From an uncultured Subdoligranulum sp. (GTDB taxonomy: Bacteria; Bacillota; Clostridia; Christensenellales; CAG-314): a DNA stretch of 59,072 nucleotides. Below, piece by piece: positions 31,157 to 39,384 of the stretch. The notes under the pieces were generated by a model. The model made no database searches and was not told the origin of the DNA. It was given only the letters and a program-made list of their open reading frames with translations. Where the stretch lies: NCBI GenBank assembly GCA_902496185.1, contig CABUZX010000007.1:1-59072 (forward strand). The letters are read 5' to 3'. Position 1 is the first letter of the stretch. Each line of letters begins with the position of its first letter. Both the position numbers and the translations under genes were made by a program.

Positions 31157-32017
31157 TTAGGCCTTGTTGGTGTTGTACACGCGTTGAGAGTGAGCTTTTG
31201 TTATGCGTTCTAGCTGATTTTCCGCGCGGATTTTTAGGATAACGGTTTGAATAATACGTTCTATCTCGCTACCTTCGGAATAATCTGCCGGCACAAAAAA
31301 GTTTACCCTGTCGTCTTCTACCAAATACTGATTGCCTACGTTTGGTTTGTATACTCCTATGCTGTGTCCGCCGTTTTGGCGAGTAAGTTTCATCATTGGC
31401 ACGTCCGTCAGTCCGTCTCCGATAAAAATCATATTGGAGAAAGAAACGTGTTTTTCTTCTTCCGGCATAAGTCCGTTAAGTTTGTCGTGTTCGCTCACGT
31501 CAAACACGCCCTTGTGTATTCGGTACAAAAATTGAACTTTGCTGGTGTAGTTGACGGATATTGACGGCCAAACGGGGATACCGTTGCGGTCGTAAATATA
31601 GTCGCAGGCGTAAATTTCCTTAAAATATTTGCCGATAGAAGTGCCCTCGATAATGGGTTTTAGACCGCTACTAATAATAAAGTGCTCGACTTCTACGTTG
31701 TTTTTTTGAGCAAAGGCGTTTATGCGGTCAAACCAAGTGTCTACGCCTTTATAGAACTCTACCTTTTTGCCACCCTTAAAAAGGTTTTGGCGGGAGCAAA
31801 GGTCGGTGCCGATAGATTTTTGCATCATCATAAACATCACGGCAAGGATACCGTCCATTTTTTGTTTTTTTGCAAAGGCGTTTGCTTGCGCCCAAAAATC
31901 CTTGGGTTCCATACCGATTTTGGGCAAAAAGTCAAACTCTTGCATATCTTTGGTGGACAAGGTGTTGTCAAAGTCGTACATAATGGCTACGATTGTTTTG
32001 TCGTTGTTGTTTGTCAT
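31157..32017 (-). CDS. HAD-superfamily phosphatase (phosphoserine phosphatase-like)
   Basis: A 286-residue haloacid dehalogenase-fold hydrolase. Motif I is YDFDNTLS with the nucleophile Asp and acid/base Asp. Motif II is 'FIISSGLK'. Motif III is GDGLTDVPMM with the magnesium ligands. The large cap between motifs I and II (about 90 residues) is of the C1 type, as in phosphoserine phosphatases. A soluble cytoplasmic enzyme is expected, as no signal peptide or membrane helix is seen. It is a single-gene unit with a clear promoter and an AAAGAGG ribosome site. Substrate unknown. Confidence 0.85.
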   Translation of the reverse strand: MTNNNDKTIVAIMYDFDNTLSTKDMQEFDFLPKIGMEPKDFWAQANAFAKKQKMDGILAVMFMMMQKSIGTDLCSRQNLFKGGKKVEFYKGVDTWFDRINAFAQKNNVEVEHFIISSGLKPIIEGTSIGKYFKEIYACDYIYDRNGIPVWPSISVNYTSKVQFLYRIHKGVFDVSEHDKLNGLMPEEEKHVSFSNMIFIGDGLTDVPMMKLTRQNGGHSIGVYKPNVGNQYLVEDDRVNFFVPADYSEGSEIERIIQTVILKIRAENQLERITKAHSQRVYNTNKA

Positions 32018-32035
32018 AAAAAACCTCTTTAAAGT

Positions 32036-32064
32036 ATTTTAGCATACAATCGTTGCTTTTTCAA
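32036..32064 (-). promoter_or_regulatory. Promoter of the HAD phosphatase gene
   Basis: On the minus strand TTGAAA (32064-32059), a 17-bp spacer ending in TGC, and TAAAAT (32041-32036): good -35 and extended -10 elements, 18 bases before the ATG. Confidence 0.75.
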
Positions 32065-32212
32065 CTGTTTTTTCGTATTAATAGTTTGCGCGTTGAGCTA
32101 ATAGGGCAAAAAGGCAAAAAAATAGAAAATTTTGCAGGAAAAACGGTTGACAACTGCTTTGGGTTGTGAAAAGATATAAAAGTAAAGTCACGTCAATTGA
32201 TAGGAGTGATTT

Positions 32213-33181
32213 ATGGATAACAAAATCAAAAAAGTTATGTTTTTTCGTACCGATTGCATTGATCCGTACAAAAACATAGCTATGGAATACCGCCTTGTGC
32301 AGGCTTGTCCTAACGACGCCGTAGTGGTATTCGTGTGGCAAAACGACCATTCGGTTATTATAGGCAAAAACCAAAACGCTTTTAGCGAAGTAAACGTTTC
32401 TACGCTCCTTGCCGACGGAGGCAAGCTCGTGCGTAGGTTTACCGGTGGCGGGGCGGTTTATCACGACATAAAAAATCTTAATTTTTCCTTTATTGCGCCA
32501 AAAGGCGTTGCCGACGTAAAGCAAAATTTTAAAGTTGTTACCAATGCTTTAAAAAAATTTGGCATCAACGCGGAAATATCCGGGCGTAACGATTTGACGG
32601 TGGACGGAAGAAAGTTTAGCGGAAACGCCTTTTTAAACGAGCAAAAAAACAGTCTGCACCACGGCACTATATTGATAGACACAAACGTAGACAAAATGCA
32701 AAAATATCTCAACGTTTCGGAGGACAAGTTGCGTTCTAAGGGCGTAAAAAGCGTTTCAAGCCGAGTTGTTAACTTGTCGACTATTTGCCCGACCATTACA
32801 GCCTCCGCTGTGGCGGAAAGTTTGTGTGAAGTTTGTAGTGAAGTTTACGGCGCAAAACGCGTGGACGCAACCCTTGATCAATTGCCTTGGGCGGGTGAGT
32901 CCGACACGGAAAAAACCTTGCGCAGTAACGAGTGGATTTTCGGCAGAATAGTAGACGAAAGTTTTTGTACCGCGCGCAATCGTTTTGACTGGGGTGACGT
33001 AGAAGTGGCGTATGTTTTTGACGGAAACAAAATTAAGGACTTGCTCGTTTTTAGCGATTGTTTGGATACCGATATTTGTTTGCTTGCGACTAAAACTTTA
33101 GTAGGAAAAACTCTTGACGAGGCAAAAAGTCTTGCTTTAAGCGACGACCGACTCAAAGATATTACGTCGCTTTTGGAGTAA
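32213..33181 (+). CDS. lplA: Lipoate-protein ligase A
   Basis: A 322-residue ligase that activates free lipoate with ATP and attaches it to carrier proteins, here most likely GcvH 4 kb downstream. Signature regions are RRFTGGGAVYHD (lipoate loop), 'GRNDLTVDGRKFSGNA' with the binding Lys, and 'HHGTILIDTNVDKMQKYL'. The C-terminal accessory domain (about 240-322) is present, as in full-length LplA. A TAGGAG ribosome site precedes the ATG. It is followed 54 bases later by lpdA, likely in one transcript. A TTGACA lies at 32147-32152 but without a well-spaced -10. Confidence 0.93.
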   Translation: MDNKIKKVMFFRTDCIDPYKNIAMEYRLVQACPNDAVVVFVWQNDHSVIIGKNQNAFSEVNVSTLLADGGKLVRRFTGGGAVYHDIKNLNFSFIAPKGVADVKQNFKVVTNALKKFGINAEISGRNDLTVDGRKFSGNAFLNEQKNSLHHGTILIDTNVDKMQKYLNVSEDKLRSKGVKSVSSRVVNLSTICPTITASAVAESLCEVCSEVYGAKRVDATLDQLPWAGESDTEKTLRSNEWIFGRIVDESFCTARNRFDWGDVEVAYVFDGNKIKDLLVFSDCLDTDICLLATKTLVGKTLDEAKSLALSDDRLKDITSLLE

Positions 33182-33235
33182 GGTAAAATAAATAAAATAT
33201 AAAAAATAAAATACAACAAAAAAGAGGTAAAAAAT

Positions 33236-34612
33236 ATGGTTTATCAATATGACCTTTTGATTTTGGGTGGCGGTCCTGCAGGATATTCCGCGGCGATCAG
33301 GGCGTCTCAAAACGGACAAAAAGTTGCTCTCGTTGAGCAAAGCAAAGTGGGTGGCACCTGTTTAAATCGCGGTTGCATACCGACCAAAGCGCTTTTGCAC
33401 AGCGCGGAAGTGCTCCACTCGGCAAAACAGGCTGAAGAATACGGTGTTTTGACGCAAAACGTAAGTTTTGATTTGAACAAAATTTACGAAAGACGCGACG
33501 CCGTCGTAACAAAGCTTCGTACCGGTGTAGAAAAGTTGTTGTCGGCGCGTAAGGTTGTGCTTTTTGACGGGCAAGCTGTTTTTGTCGACGCTCATACGGT
33601 AAAAGTGGGCGAACAAACCGTCAGCGCGGACAAAATAATCATTGCCACGGGTAGCGTGCCAGCAACTCTCCGTATCGAAGGTATGGAGTTGTGCAAAAAC
33701 AGTGACTTTTTGCTCGAAGGTACAAACGAAATTCCCGAAAGAGTGGTTATCGTCGGCGGTGGCGTAATAGGCGTAGAGTTTGCCGAGTTTTTATTGGCGT
33801 TGGGCAAAAAGGTAAATATCGTGGAGTATATGGATAGGATTTTGCCTACCGTAGACAGAGACGTAAGTCTTCAACACGCCCTTGCTCTTAAAAAGAAAGG
33901 CGCAATCATTAATCTCGGCGCGGGAGTAAGCAAGGTATCAAAGACGGAAACGGGTTATGAAGTATTGTTTACTGACAAAAAAGGCGAGCAACGCATTGAA
34001 ACGGATTTGGTAATAGTTAGCACCGGTAGGCGCGCAAACATAGCGGGGCTCAACGCCGAAAGTATCGGCATAGAGACCGAACGCGGTTGTATCAAGGTAG
34101 ACGGCAATTATCGTACTTCCGTGCAAAATATATACGCGGTAGGCGACTGCATAGGTGGTATTCAGTTGGCTCACTTTGCGGCGTCGCAGGGCGAATACGT
34201 TGCCGACCTTTTGACGGGCAACAAAAACCATACCAATCTTTCCGTAGTGCCGAGCTGTATTTATACCACTCCGGAAATAGCTTGCGTAGGTATGACGCAG
34301 GCTCAAGCGACGGAAGCCGGTATGGAAGTAGAAGTTGGCAAATTTCCTATGGGGGCAAACGGCAAGAGCCTTATCGTCGGTCAAGACAGGGGCTTTGCAA
34401 AAACGGTGTTTGAAAAATCCACGGGCAAATTGTTGGGCGCGGTATTGTATTGCGACAGAGCAACGGATATAATCGGTCAGTTGGTACTTGCCGTTTCAAA
34501 CGGTATGACGAGAGATATGTTGGAGCGCGCAATCCATCCGCATCCGACGGTGGAAGAAAGCGTCGGCGAAAGTGTAATGGCGAGCGTGGGCAAGGCAATT
34601 CATACTCTTTGA
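33236..34612 (+). CDS. lpdA: Dihydrolipoyl dehydrogenase
   Basis: A 458-residue FAD enzyme that re-oxidises dihydrolipoyl groups with NAD. This is the L-protein, and its use for the glycine cleavage system is inferred from the genes around it. The FAD loop is GGGPAGYSAAIRA, the redox disulfide is GGTCLNRGCIPTK, the NAD-binding loop is VGGGVIGVEFAEFL and the C-terminal catalytic His/Glu is in 'AIHPHPTVEESVGE'. The AAGAGG ribosome site is moderate. The downstream hairpin merges with the gcvT promoter. No pyruvate dehydrogenase genes are nearby. Confidence 0.97.
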   Translation: MVYQYDLLILGGGPAGYSAAIRASQNGQKVALVEQSKVGGTCLNRGCIPTKALLHSAEVLHSAKQAEEYGVLTQNVSFDLNKIYERRDAVVTKLRTGVEKLLSARKVVLFDGQAVFVDAHTVKVGEQTVSADKIIIATGSVPATLRIEGMELCKNSDFLLEGTNEIPERVVIVGGGVIGVEFAEFLLALGKKVNIVEYMDRILPTVDRDVSLQHALALKKKGAIINLGAGVSKVSKTETGYEVLFTDKKGEQRIETDLVIVSTGRRANIAGLNAESIGIETERGCIKVDGNYRTSVQNIYAVGDCIGGIQLAHFAASQGEYVADLLTGNKNHTNLSVVPSCIYTTPEIACVGMTQAQATEAGMEVEVGKFPMGANGKSLIVGQDRGFAKTVFEKSTGKLLGAVLYCDRATDIIGQLVLAVSNGMTRDMLERAIHPHPTVEESVGESVMASVGKAIHTL

Positions 34613-34666
34613 TAACGCAAAAAACCAAAAAAATTTTACAAAACTCAATTAAGTAATAAAAATTGC

Positions 34667-34709
34667 AAAAAAAGTACAAAAATGTTTAAAAACAATTGTA
34701 CTTTTTTTT
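34667..34709 (+). terminator. Terminator of lplA-lpdA, overlapping the gcvT promoter
   Basis: AAAAAAAGTACAA (34667-34679) pairs with TTGTACTTTTTTT (34696-34708) around a 16-base loop, followed by more Ts. The right arm is also the -35 box of the gcvT promoter. Confidence 0.7.
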
Positions 34710-34724
34710 TTGCTTTGTTATAAT
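34696..34724 (+). promoter_or_regulatory. Promoter of the gcv operon
   Basis: TTGTAC (34696-34701), a 17-bp spacer and a perfect TATAAT (34719-34724). The leader is about 60 bases. No glycine riboswitch pattern is visible in it. Confidence 0.8.
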
Positions 34725-34790
34725 AAATAACTGTAAACAAAATTTATTTACTAAAACAAAAATACAAAAATTTTGTTAAGGAGATTTTTT

Positions 34791-35870
34791 ATGGCAAAGA
34801 GAACACCTCTATATGAAAATCACGTTGCCCACGGCGGAAAGATGGTGGAGTTCGGCGGTTTTGAATTGCCGATTCAGTATCAGGACGGTCTTATTACGGA
34901 GCATATGGCAGTCCGTACAAAATGCGGTTTGTTTGACGTTTCGCACATGGGCGAGTTTGAAATCAAGGGCGCAGGCGCAACGGAAACAATTCAATTGTTG
35001 ATGTCCAACGATATTTCAGATATGGCTGACGGACAAATCCGTTACACAATGATGTTGAACGAAAAGGGCGGACAGGTTGACGATTTGTTGGTTTACCGTT
35101 TTAACGAAAACTACTATTATCTCGTTGTAAACGCAGGCAATTGCGAAAAGGACGCAAAATGGGTAGAAAGTCACATGCTCCCCAACGCAACCTTTAAAAA
35201 CCTTTCCGAAACGGTAGGTCAGGTTGCATTGCAAGGTCCTCTTGCCGAAAAAATATTGCTCAAGTTGATTCCTGCAGAGGCTATTCCGCAAAAGTATTAC
35301 ACCTTTGTACAAAACAACGCCTTGATGGGTATCAATTGTATAATCAGTCGTACCGGCTACACTGGCGAAGACGGTTTTGAAATTTATTCCCCTGCGGAAA
35401 AAATCGGCGAAATCTTTGAAAAGTTGTTGGAGGTCGGTAAGGAAGACGGACTTATTCCGTGCGGTCTCGGCGCTCGCGACACTTTGCGTTTTGAAGCAAG
35501 TATGCCGTTGTACGGACACGAATTGGGCGAAGACTTTTTGGCGACGGAAGTTGGATTGAATATTTTTGTCAAAATGGACAAACCCAACTTTATCGGAAAG
35601 CAAGCTTTAATAGACAACCCCGCGCAGTTTAAGCGCAAAGGCGTGGAGATTTTGGATAAGGGTATCGCAAGAGAAGGTTGCGACGTTTACGATCTTGAAG
35701 GCAACCTTATCGGAAAGGTTACCACGGGTACAATGAGTCCCTACTTCAAAAAGGCTATTGCTATGGTACGTATTCCAAAGAGTTACGTCGAGGACGAAAT
35801 GTATATAGACGTAAGAGGCAAAAAGCTAAAAGCAAAAGTGGTAAAAATGCCTTTCTACAAAAAAGGCTAA
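34791..35870 (+). CDS. gcvT: Aminomethyltransferase (glycine cleavage T-protein)
   Basis: A 359-residue T-protein that moves the methylene group from the lipoyl arm of GcvH to tetrahydrofolate, releasing ammonia. It begins AKRTPLYENHVAHGGKMVEF, with 'LPIQYQDGLITEHMAVR', 'CGLFDVSHMGEFEIKG' and 'SRTGYTGEDGFEIY' typical. 'CGLGARDTLRFEASMPLYGHEL' is the folate-site region. I chose the ATG at 34791 because AAGGAG lies 6 bases upstream. An in-frame reading six codons longer starts before that site. It is the first gene of the gcv operon. Confidence 0.97.
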   Translation: MAKRTPLYENHVAHGGKMVEFGGFELPIQYQDGLITEHMAVRTKCGLFDVSHMGEFEIKGAGATETIQLLMSNDISDMADGQIRYTMMLNEKGGQVDDLLVYRFNENYYYLVVNAGNCEKDAKWVESHMLPNATFKNLSETVGQVALQGPLAEKILLKLIPAEAIPQKYYTFVQNNALMGINCIISRTGYTGEDGFEIYSPAEKIGEIFEKLLEVGKEDGLIPCGLGARDTLRFEASMPLYGHELGEDFLATEVGLNIFVKMDKPNFIGKQALIDNPAQFKRKGVEILDKGIAREGCDVYDLEGNLIGKVTTGTMSPYFKKAIAMVRIPKSYVEDEMYIDVRGKKLKAKVVKMPFYKKG

Positions 35871-35941
35871 AGGTTAGTTGTAGCAATTTTTGATTGTAGG
35901 TTACAAAAGAATACTAACAAAAAGTCGGTCGGGGGATAAAT

Positions 35942-36058
35942 ATGAAGGTATTAAAAAAAATAGGCAAGTTTATATTGCTAATGTTTGAATGCATATTTTA
36001 TTTGATAGGCGTACTTTTTGCAATTGATATTTTTTTGGATTTGACTAGTAAAAAGTAG
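35942..36058 (+). CDS. Small single-span membrane protein in the gcv operon
   Basis: An unannotated-looking 38-codon reading frame between gcvT and gcvH. It starts MKVLKKIGKF, continues with one long hydrophobic stretch (ILLMFECIFYLIGVLFAIDI) and ends LDLTSKK. The layout is positively charged N-terminus, about 25 hydrophobic residues and polar C-terminus, which fits a small inner-membrane protein with the N-terminus inside. GGGGG lies 7 bases before the ATG as a ribosome site. The frame fits entirely in the 232-base gap and leaves 44 bases before gcvH. I know no named family. It could be chance, but hydrophobic coherence plus ribosome site and operon position make it plausible. Confidence 0.55.
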   Translation: MKVLKKIGKFILLMFECIFYLIGVLFAIDIFLDLTSKK

Positions 36059-36102
36059 TCAAATAATTAATAAAATTAAATTCTTTTTAGGAGAACAAAA
36101 AT

Positions 36103-36465
36103 ATGGAAAATTACAAATTCAGTAAATCCCACGAATGGGTAAAAGAAGAAGGCAACAACGTTGTTAAAATAGGTTTGAGCGATTACGCGCAAAGCGAATT
36201 GGGCGATATCGTTTACGTAAACCTCCCCGAAGTAGGCGCAAAGGTAGAAATGGGTACTGCTTTTACAGACGTAGAATCCGTCAAGGCTGTTAGTGAAGTT
36301 TTTTCTCCCGTAACGGGCACTATTACGGCTATTAACGAAGAATTGACCGATTCGCCGGAACTCATTAACAACGCTCCGTACGACGCATGGATTATAGAGG
36401 TAGAAGTTTCCGAAGCTGAAGAATTGATGACGGAAGAACAATACGCGGAATTCTGCAAACAATAA
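36103..36465 (+). CDS. gcvH: Glycine cleavage system H-protein
   Basis: A 120-residue lipoyl carrier that shuttles the aminomethyl group between P-, T- and L-proteins. The lipoylated lysine is Lys61 in ESVKAVSEV. 'SHEWVKEEG' at the start and 'GDIVYVNLPEVG' are conserved. The C-terminus 'ELMTEEQYAEFCKQ' is typical. Length is normal (about 125). TAGGAG precedes the ATG. LplA at 32213-33181 is the likely enzyme attaching lipoate. Confidence 0.97.
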   Translation: MENYKFSKSHEWVKEEGNNVVKIGLSDYAQSELGDIVYVNLPEVGAKVEMGTAFTDVESVKAVSEVFSPVTGTITAINEELTDSPELINNAPYDAWIIEVEVSEAEELMTEEQYAEFCKQ

Positions 36466-36484
36466 AAAAACAAAAATTATAAAT

Positions 36485-36505
36485 GGGGCGGAATTTTTCT
36501 GCCCC
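36485..36505 (+). promoter_or_regulatory. Hairpin between gcvH and gcvPA
   Basis: GGGGCGGAA pairs with TTCTGCCCC (one G-U) around a 3-base loop, followed by TTGTTATTG. The T-run is weak. It may act as a partial terminator that sets a higher level of H-protein than P-protein, or as an mRNA 3'-end stabiliser. Confidence 0.5.
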
Positions 36506-36549
36506 TTGTTATTGAAACAAAAAAGTTTTACAAACAAACAAGGAGAATT

Positions 36550-37863
36550 ATGAGCAAATATACACCTCATTCGGACAAAGACGTGTTGGAAATGCTGTCG
36601 GCGGTAGGAGTAAAATCTCTTGACGATTTGTACGCCGACGCTCCCAAAAGTCTTGTTTTAGACAAACTCGACATACCCGCAGGCAAAAGCCAAATGGCGG
36701 TAGAAAAAAACTTTGAAAAAATGGCGTCTCAAAATACCGTTTTTGAAACGATTTTGAGAGGTTGTGGCGCATACGACCATTACGTTCCCGCAACGGTTAC
36801 TTCTTTAGTAAACAGAAGCGAATTTTTGACGGCGTATACTCCGTATCAGCCGGAAATTTCGCAAGGTATTTTGCAGTCCATTTTTGAATATCAAAGCCTT
36901 ATGTGCGCTCTTACCGGTATGGACGTATCCAACGCTAGCGTTTACGACGTAGGTACGGCGGCGGGCGAAGCTATTATTATGTGCGCGGAGCGCAAATCCA
37001 AAGCAATAGTGGTAGGCGCAGTCAATCCGCAAACGGTTGCCGTTGCAAAGACTTATTGTTCGGCAGGCAACAAAACTATCGTAGAAGTATCTCCCGACGC
37101 AAACGGGCTTGTAGACCTTAAGGCGCTGGAAGAAGCTATCGACGACAACACGGCTTGCGTTATTGCTCAATGCCCCAACTATTTTGGTCTTGTAGAAGAT
37201 ATGGCAAAAATAGCTGAAACGGCTCATGCAAAAGGCGCAAAGTTCATTTACGTATTCAATCCTATTTCCGCAACGGTATTAAAAACACCAAAAGAGTGTG
37301 GCGCGGATATAGCCATAGGAGAAGGACAGCCCTTGGGTATGCCGTTGAGTTACGGCGGAGCGTATTTGGGGATACTCACTTGCGACTCCAAAATGAGCAG
37401 ACGTATGCCGGGTAGAGTGGTTGGTCAAACGGTTGACAAAAACGGAAAAACGGCTTACGTTTTGACGTTGCAAGCAAGAGAACAACACATTAGGCGCGAA
37501 AAAGCCTTGTCAAGTATATGCAGTAATCAAGCTTTGTGCGCGACGACGGCGGTAATTTATCTTGCGTTGATGGGCAAAACGGGTATGCAACAGGTTGCGG
37601 AAGCTTGCGTTGACAACGCTCACTATCTTGCAAGCCAGTTGACTGCAATAGACGGAATCAAGTTGAAATATGACGGAGAGTTTTTCCACGAGTTTACTTT
37701 GCAAACCGACAAATACACTCCCGCAATGGAAAAGAAGTTGGCAAAAATAGGCGTTTTGGGTGGATTGAGACTCAACAAAACGGACAGTATCTGGTGCGTG
37801 ACGGAAAAGGCCACCAAACAAGCAATGGACGAAGTCGTCAGGATTTTCAGGGAGGGCAAATAA
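36550..37863 (+). CDS. gcvPA: Glycine dehydrogenase (decarboxylating) subunit 1
   Basis: A 437-residue N-terminal half of the P-protein. With GcvPB it forms the PLP enzyme that decarboxylates glycine and loads the remainder on GcvH. Landmarks are YTPHSDKDVLEML at the start, 'CGAYDHYVPATVTSLVNRSE', 'AYTPYQPEISQGILQSIFEY', 'SVYDVGTAAGEA' and the C-terminal 'REQHIRREKALSSICSNQ'. The split into two polypeptides is the usual state in Bacillota and archaea. AAGGAG precedes the ATG. The stop is one base before the gcvPB start. Confidence 0.97.
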   Translation: MSKYTPHSDKDVLEMLSAVGVKSLDDLYADAPKSLVLDKLDIPAGKSQMAVEKNFEKMASQNTVFETILRGCGAYDHYVPATVTSLVNRSEFLTAYTPYQPEISQGILQSIFEYQSLMCALTGMDVSNASVYDVGTAAGEAIIMCAERKSKAIVVGAVNPQTVAVAKTYCSAGNKTIVEVSPDANGLVDLKALEEAIDDNTACVIAQCPNYFGLVEDMAKIAETAHAKGAKFIYVFNPISATVLKTPKECGADIAIGEGQPLGMPLSYGGAYLGILTCDSKMSRRMPGRVVGQTVDKNGKTAYVLTLQAREQHIRREKALSSICSNQALCATTAVIYLALMGKTGMQQVAEACVDNAHYLASQLTAIDGIKLKYDGEFFHEFTLQTDKYTPAMEKKLAKIGVLGGLRLNKTDSIWCVTEKATKQAMDEVVRIFREGK

Positions 37864-37864
37864 T

Positions 37865-39286
37865 ATGTTGATTTTTGAAAAATCTATGGCGGGACGTACC
37901 GCTATTACGTTGGACAAAACCGACGTTCCTCATTACGAACTTAAAGTACAAAAGAGAGAAACTCCCGCGTGTTTGCCGGAAGTTTCCGAAATAGACGTTG
38001 TTCGTCATTACACGGCGTTGTCCAAAAAGGCTCACGGCGTAGACGACGGATTTTATCCTTTGGGCAGTTGTACAATGAAGTACAATCCGCGCCTCAACGA
38101 AAAAGTTGCGTCTTTGGGCGGATTTGTTGGTGTTCACCCACTTCAAGACGCAAGTACGGTAAAAGGCTGTACGGAACTTATGGATATGCTGACGGATAGA
38201 CTTTGCGCTATTACCGGTATGGACGCAATGACTTTGCAACCCGCAGCAGGCGCGCACGGTGAGTTTACGGGAATTATGCTTATAAAAGCCTATCACGAAG
38301 ACAGAAAAGACTTTAAGCGTACCAAGATTATAGTGCCTGACAGCGCGCACGGCACAAACCCTGCCAGCGCTCATATGTGCGGATACGAAATAGTAAGCGT
38401 ACCGAGCAACGCCGAAGGCGGAGTAGATATCGAGGCTTTAAAACAGGTTGTCGGTCCGGATACGGCAGGTCTTATGCTTACAAACCCAAATACTCTCGGT
38501 TTGTTTGACAAAAATATTTTAGAAATAACCGAAATCGTCCACAAGGCGGGCGGATTGTGCTACTATGACGGCGCAAATCTCAACGCTATAATGGGCGTAG
38601 TGCGTCCCGGAGATATGGGTTTTGACGTAATGCACCTCAATATTCACAAAACCTTTTCAACACCTCACGGTGGCGGTGGACCCGGGGCAGGTCCCGTAGG
38701 ATGCAAAAAAATACTTGCCAACTATTTGCCCGTACCCGTATACGGCGCAAAGCCTGCAGGATACAACCCCAAAAAGAGTATCGGCAAAGTCAAGACTTTT
38801 TACGGAAACTTTTCGGTTTTGGTAAAGGGCGCGGCGTATATCGACACTCTCGGCGCGGAAGGTATTAAGGACGCGGCGCAAAAAGCCGTACTTAACGCAA
38901 ACTATTTGATGAAGGGCGTCAAGGAGCATTACGACTTGGCTTACGACCGTATTTGTATGCACGAATTCGTTTTGTGCCTGCAGGGACTCAAAGACAAAAC
39001 GGGCGTATCGGCAATGGATATAGCAAAGGGTATGTTGGATTACAAAATGCACCCGCCTACAATGTACTTCCCCCTTATCGTGCACGAAGCTCTTATGCTT
39101 GAGCCGACGGAAACGGAAACAAAGGAAACTCTCGACCAAGCGGTAGAAGTTTTAAAAACGCTTAAGACCAAAGCCGAGCAACAGCCGGAAGTTTTGCACG
39201 ACAGCCCGCTTACGACGGTTATCGGCAGAGTGGACGAAGTTCGCGCGGCTCGTCAGCCGATTTTGAAATACGATTTTAAAAACTAA
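37865..39286 (+). CDS. gcvPB: Glycine dehydrogenase (decarboxylating) subunit 2
   Basis: A 473-residue C-terminal half of the P-protein carrying the PLP lysine in 'NIHKTFSTPHGGGGPG'. 'LGSCTMKYNPRLNEK', 'LQPAAGAHGEFTGIMLI' and 'DSAHGTNPASAHMCGYE' are strongly conserved. The gene begins 1 base after the gcvPA stop, with GGAGGG inside the end of gcvPA as ribosome site, so the two subunits are translationally coupled. The C-terminal 'SPLTTVIGRVDEVRAARQP' is normal. It ends the operon at a long A/T-flanked hairpin. Confidence 0.98.
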   Translation: MLIFEKSMAGRTAITLDKTDVPHYELKVQKRETPACLPEVSEIDVVRHYTALSKKAHGVDDGFYPLGSCTMKYNPRLNEKVASLGGFVGVHPLQDASTVKGCTELMDMLTDRLCAITGMDAMTLQPAAGAHGEFTGIMLIKAYHEDRKDFKRTKIIVPDSAHGTNPASAHMCGYEIVSVPSNAEGGVDIEALKQVVGPDTAGLMLTNPNTLGLFDKNILEITEIVHKAGGLCYYDGANLNAIMGVVRPGDMGFDVMHLNIHKTFSTPHGGGGPGAGPVGCKKILANYLPVPVYGAKPAGYNPKKSIGKVKTFYGNFSVLVKGAAYIDTLGAEGIKDAAQKAVLNANYLMKGVKEHYDLAYDRICMHEFVLCLQGLKDKTGVSAMDIAKGMLDYKMHPPTMYFPLIVHEALMLEPTETETKETLDQAVEVLKTLKTKAEQQPEVLHDSPLTTVIGRVDEVRAARQPILKYDFKN

Positions 39287-39315
39287 TTTAAAATAGACTT
39301 TAAAAAACTTTAAAA

Positions 39316-39360
39316 AAACAAAAAGCGACTTTTTATTACGTAAAAGTTGCTTTTTTGTTT
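39316..39360 (+). terminator. Terminator of the gcv operon
   Basis: AAACAAAAAGCGACTTTT pairs (one G-U, one slip) with AAAAGTTGCTTTTTTGTTT around a short loop, giving a long stem ending in a T-run. Confidence 0.8.
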
Positions 39361-39372
39361 GTCTAAAAAGTT

Positions 39373-39378
39373 TAAAAT
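39373..39378 (+). promoter_or_regulatory. -10 box of the orphan gene at 39385, predicting a leaderless mRNA
   Basis: TAAAAT lies 6 bases before the ATG with no ribosome site between. The best -35 (TTGCTT, 39347-39352) is 20 bp away, so promoter strength is uncertain. The layout is the same as at 1179-1192 and 18791-18803. Confidence 0.45.
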
Positions 39379-39384
39379 ATCGAT

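Noticed and set aside
32147..32180. Promoter for lplA (TTGACA at 32147-32152 with TATAAA at 32175-32180)
   Set aside because: The spacing is 22 bp, too long for a normal sigma-70 promoter; a promoter probably exists here, but I cannot fix its -10 box.
34613..34790. Glycine riboswitch upstream of gcvT
   Set aside because: The region is almost pure A/T and lacks the GG/CC-rich aptamer pattern; only a terminator and promoter are visible.
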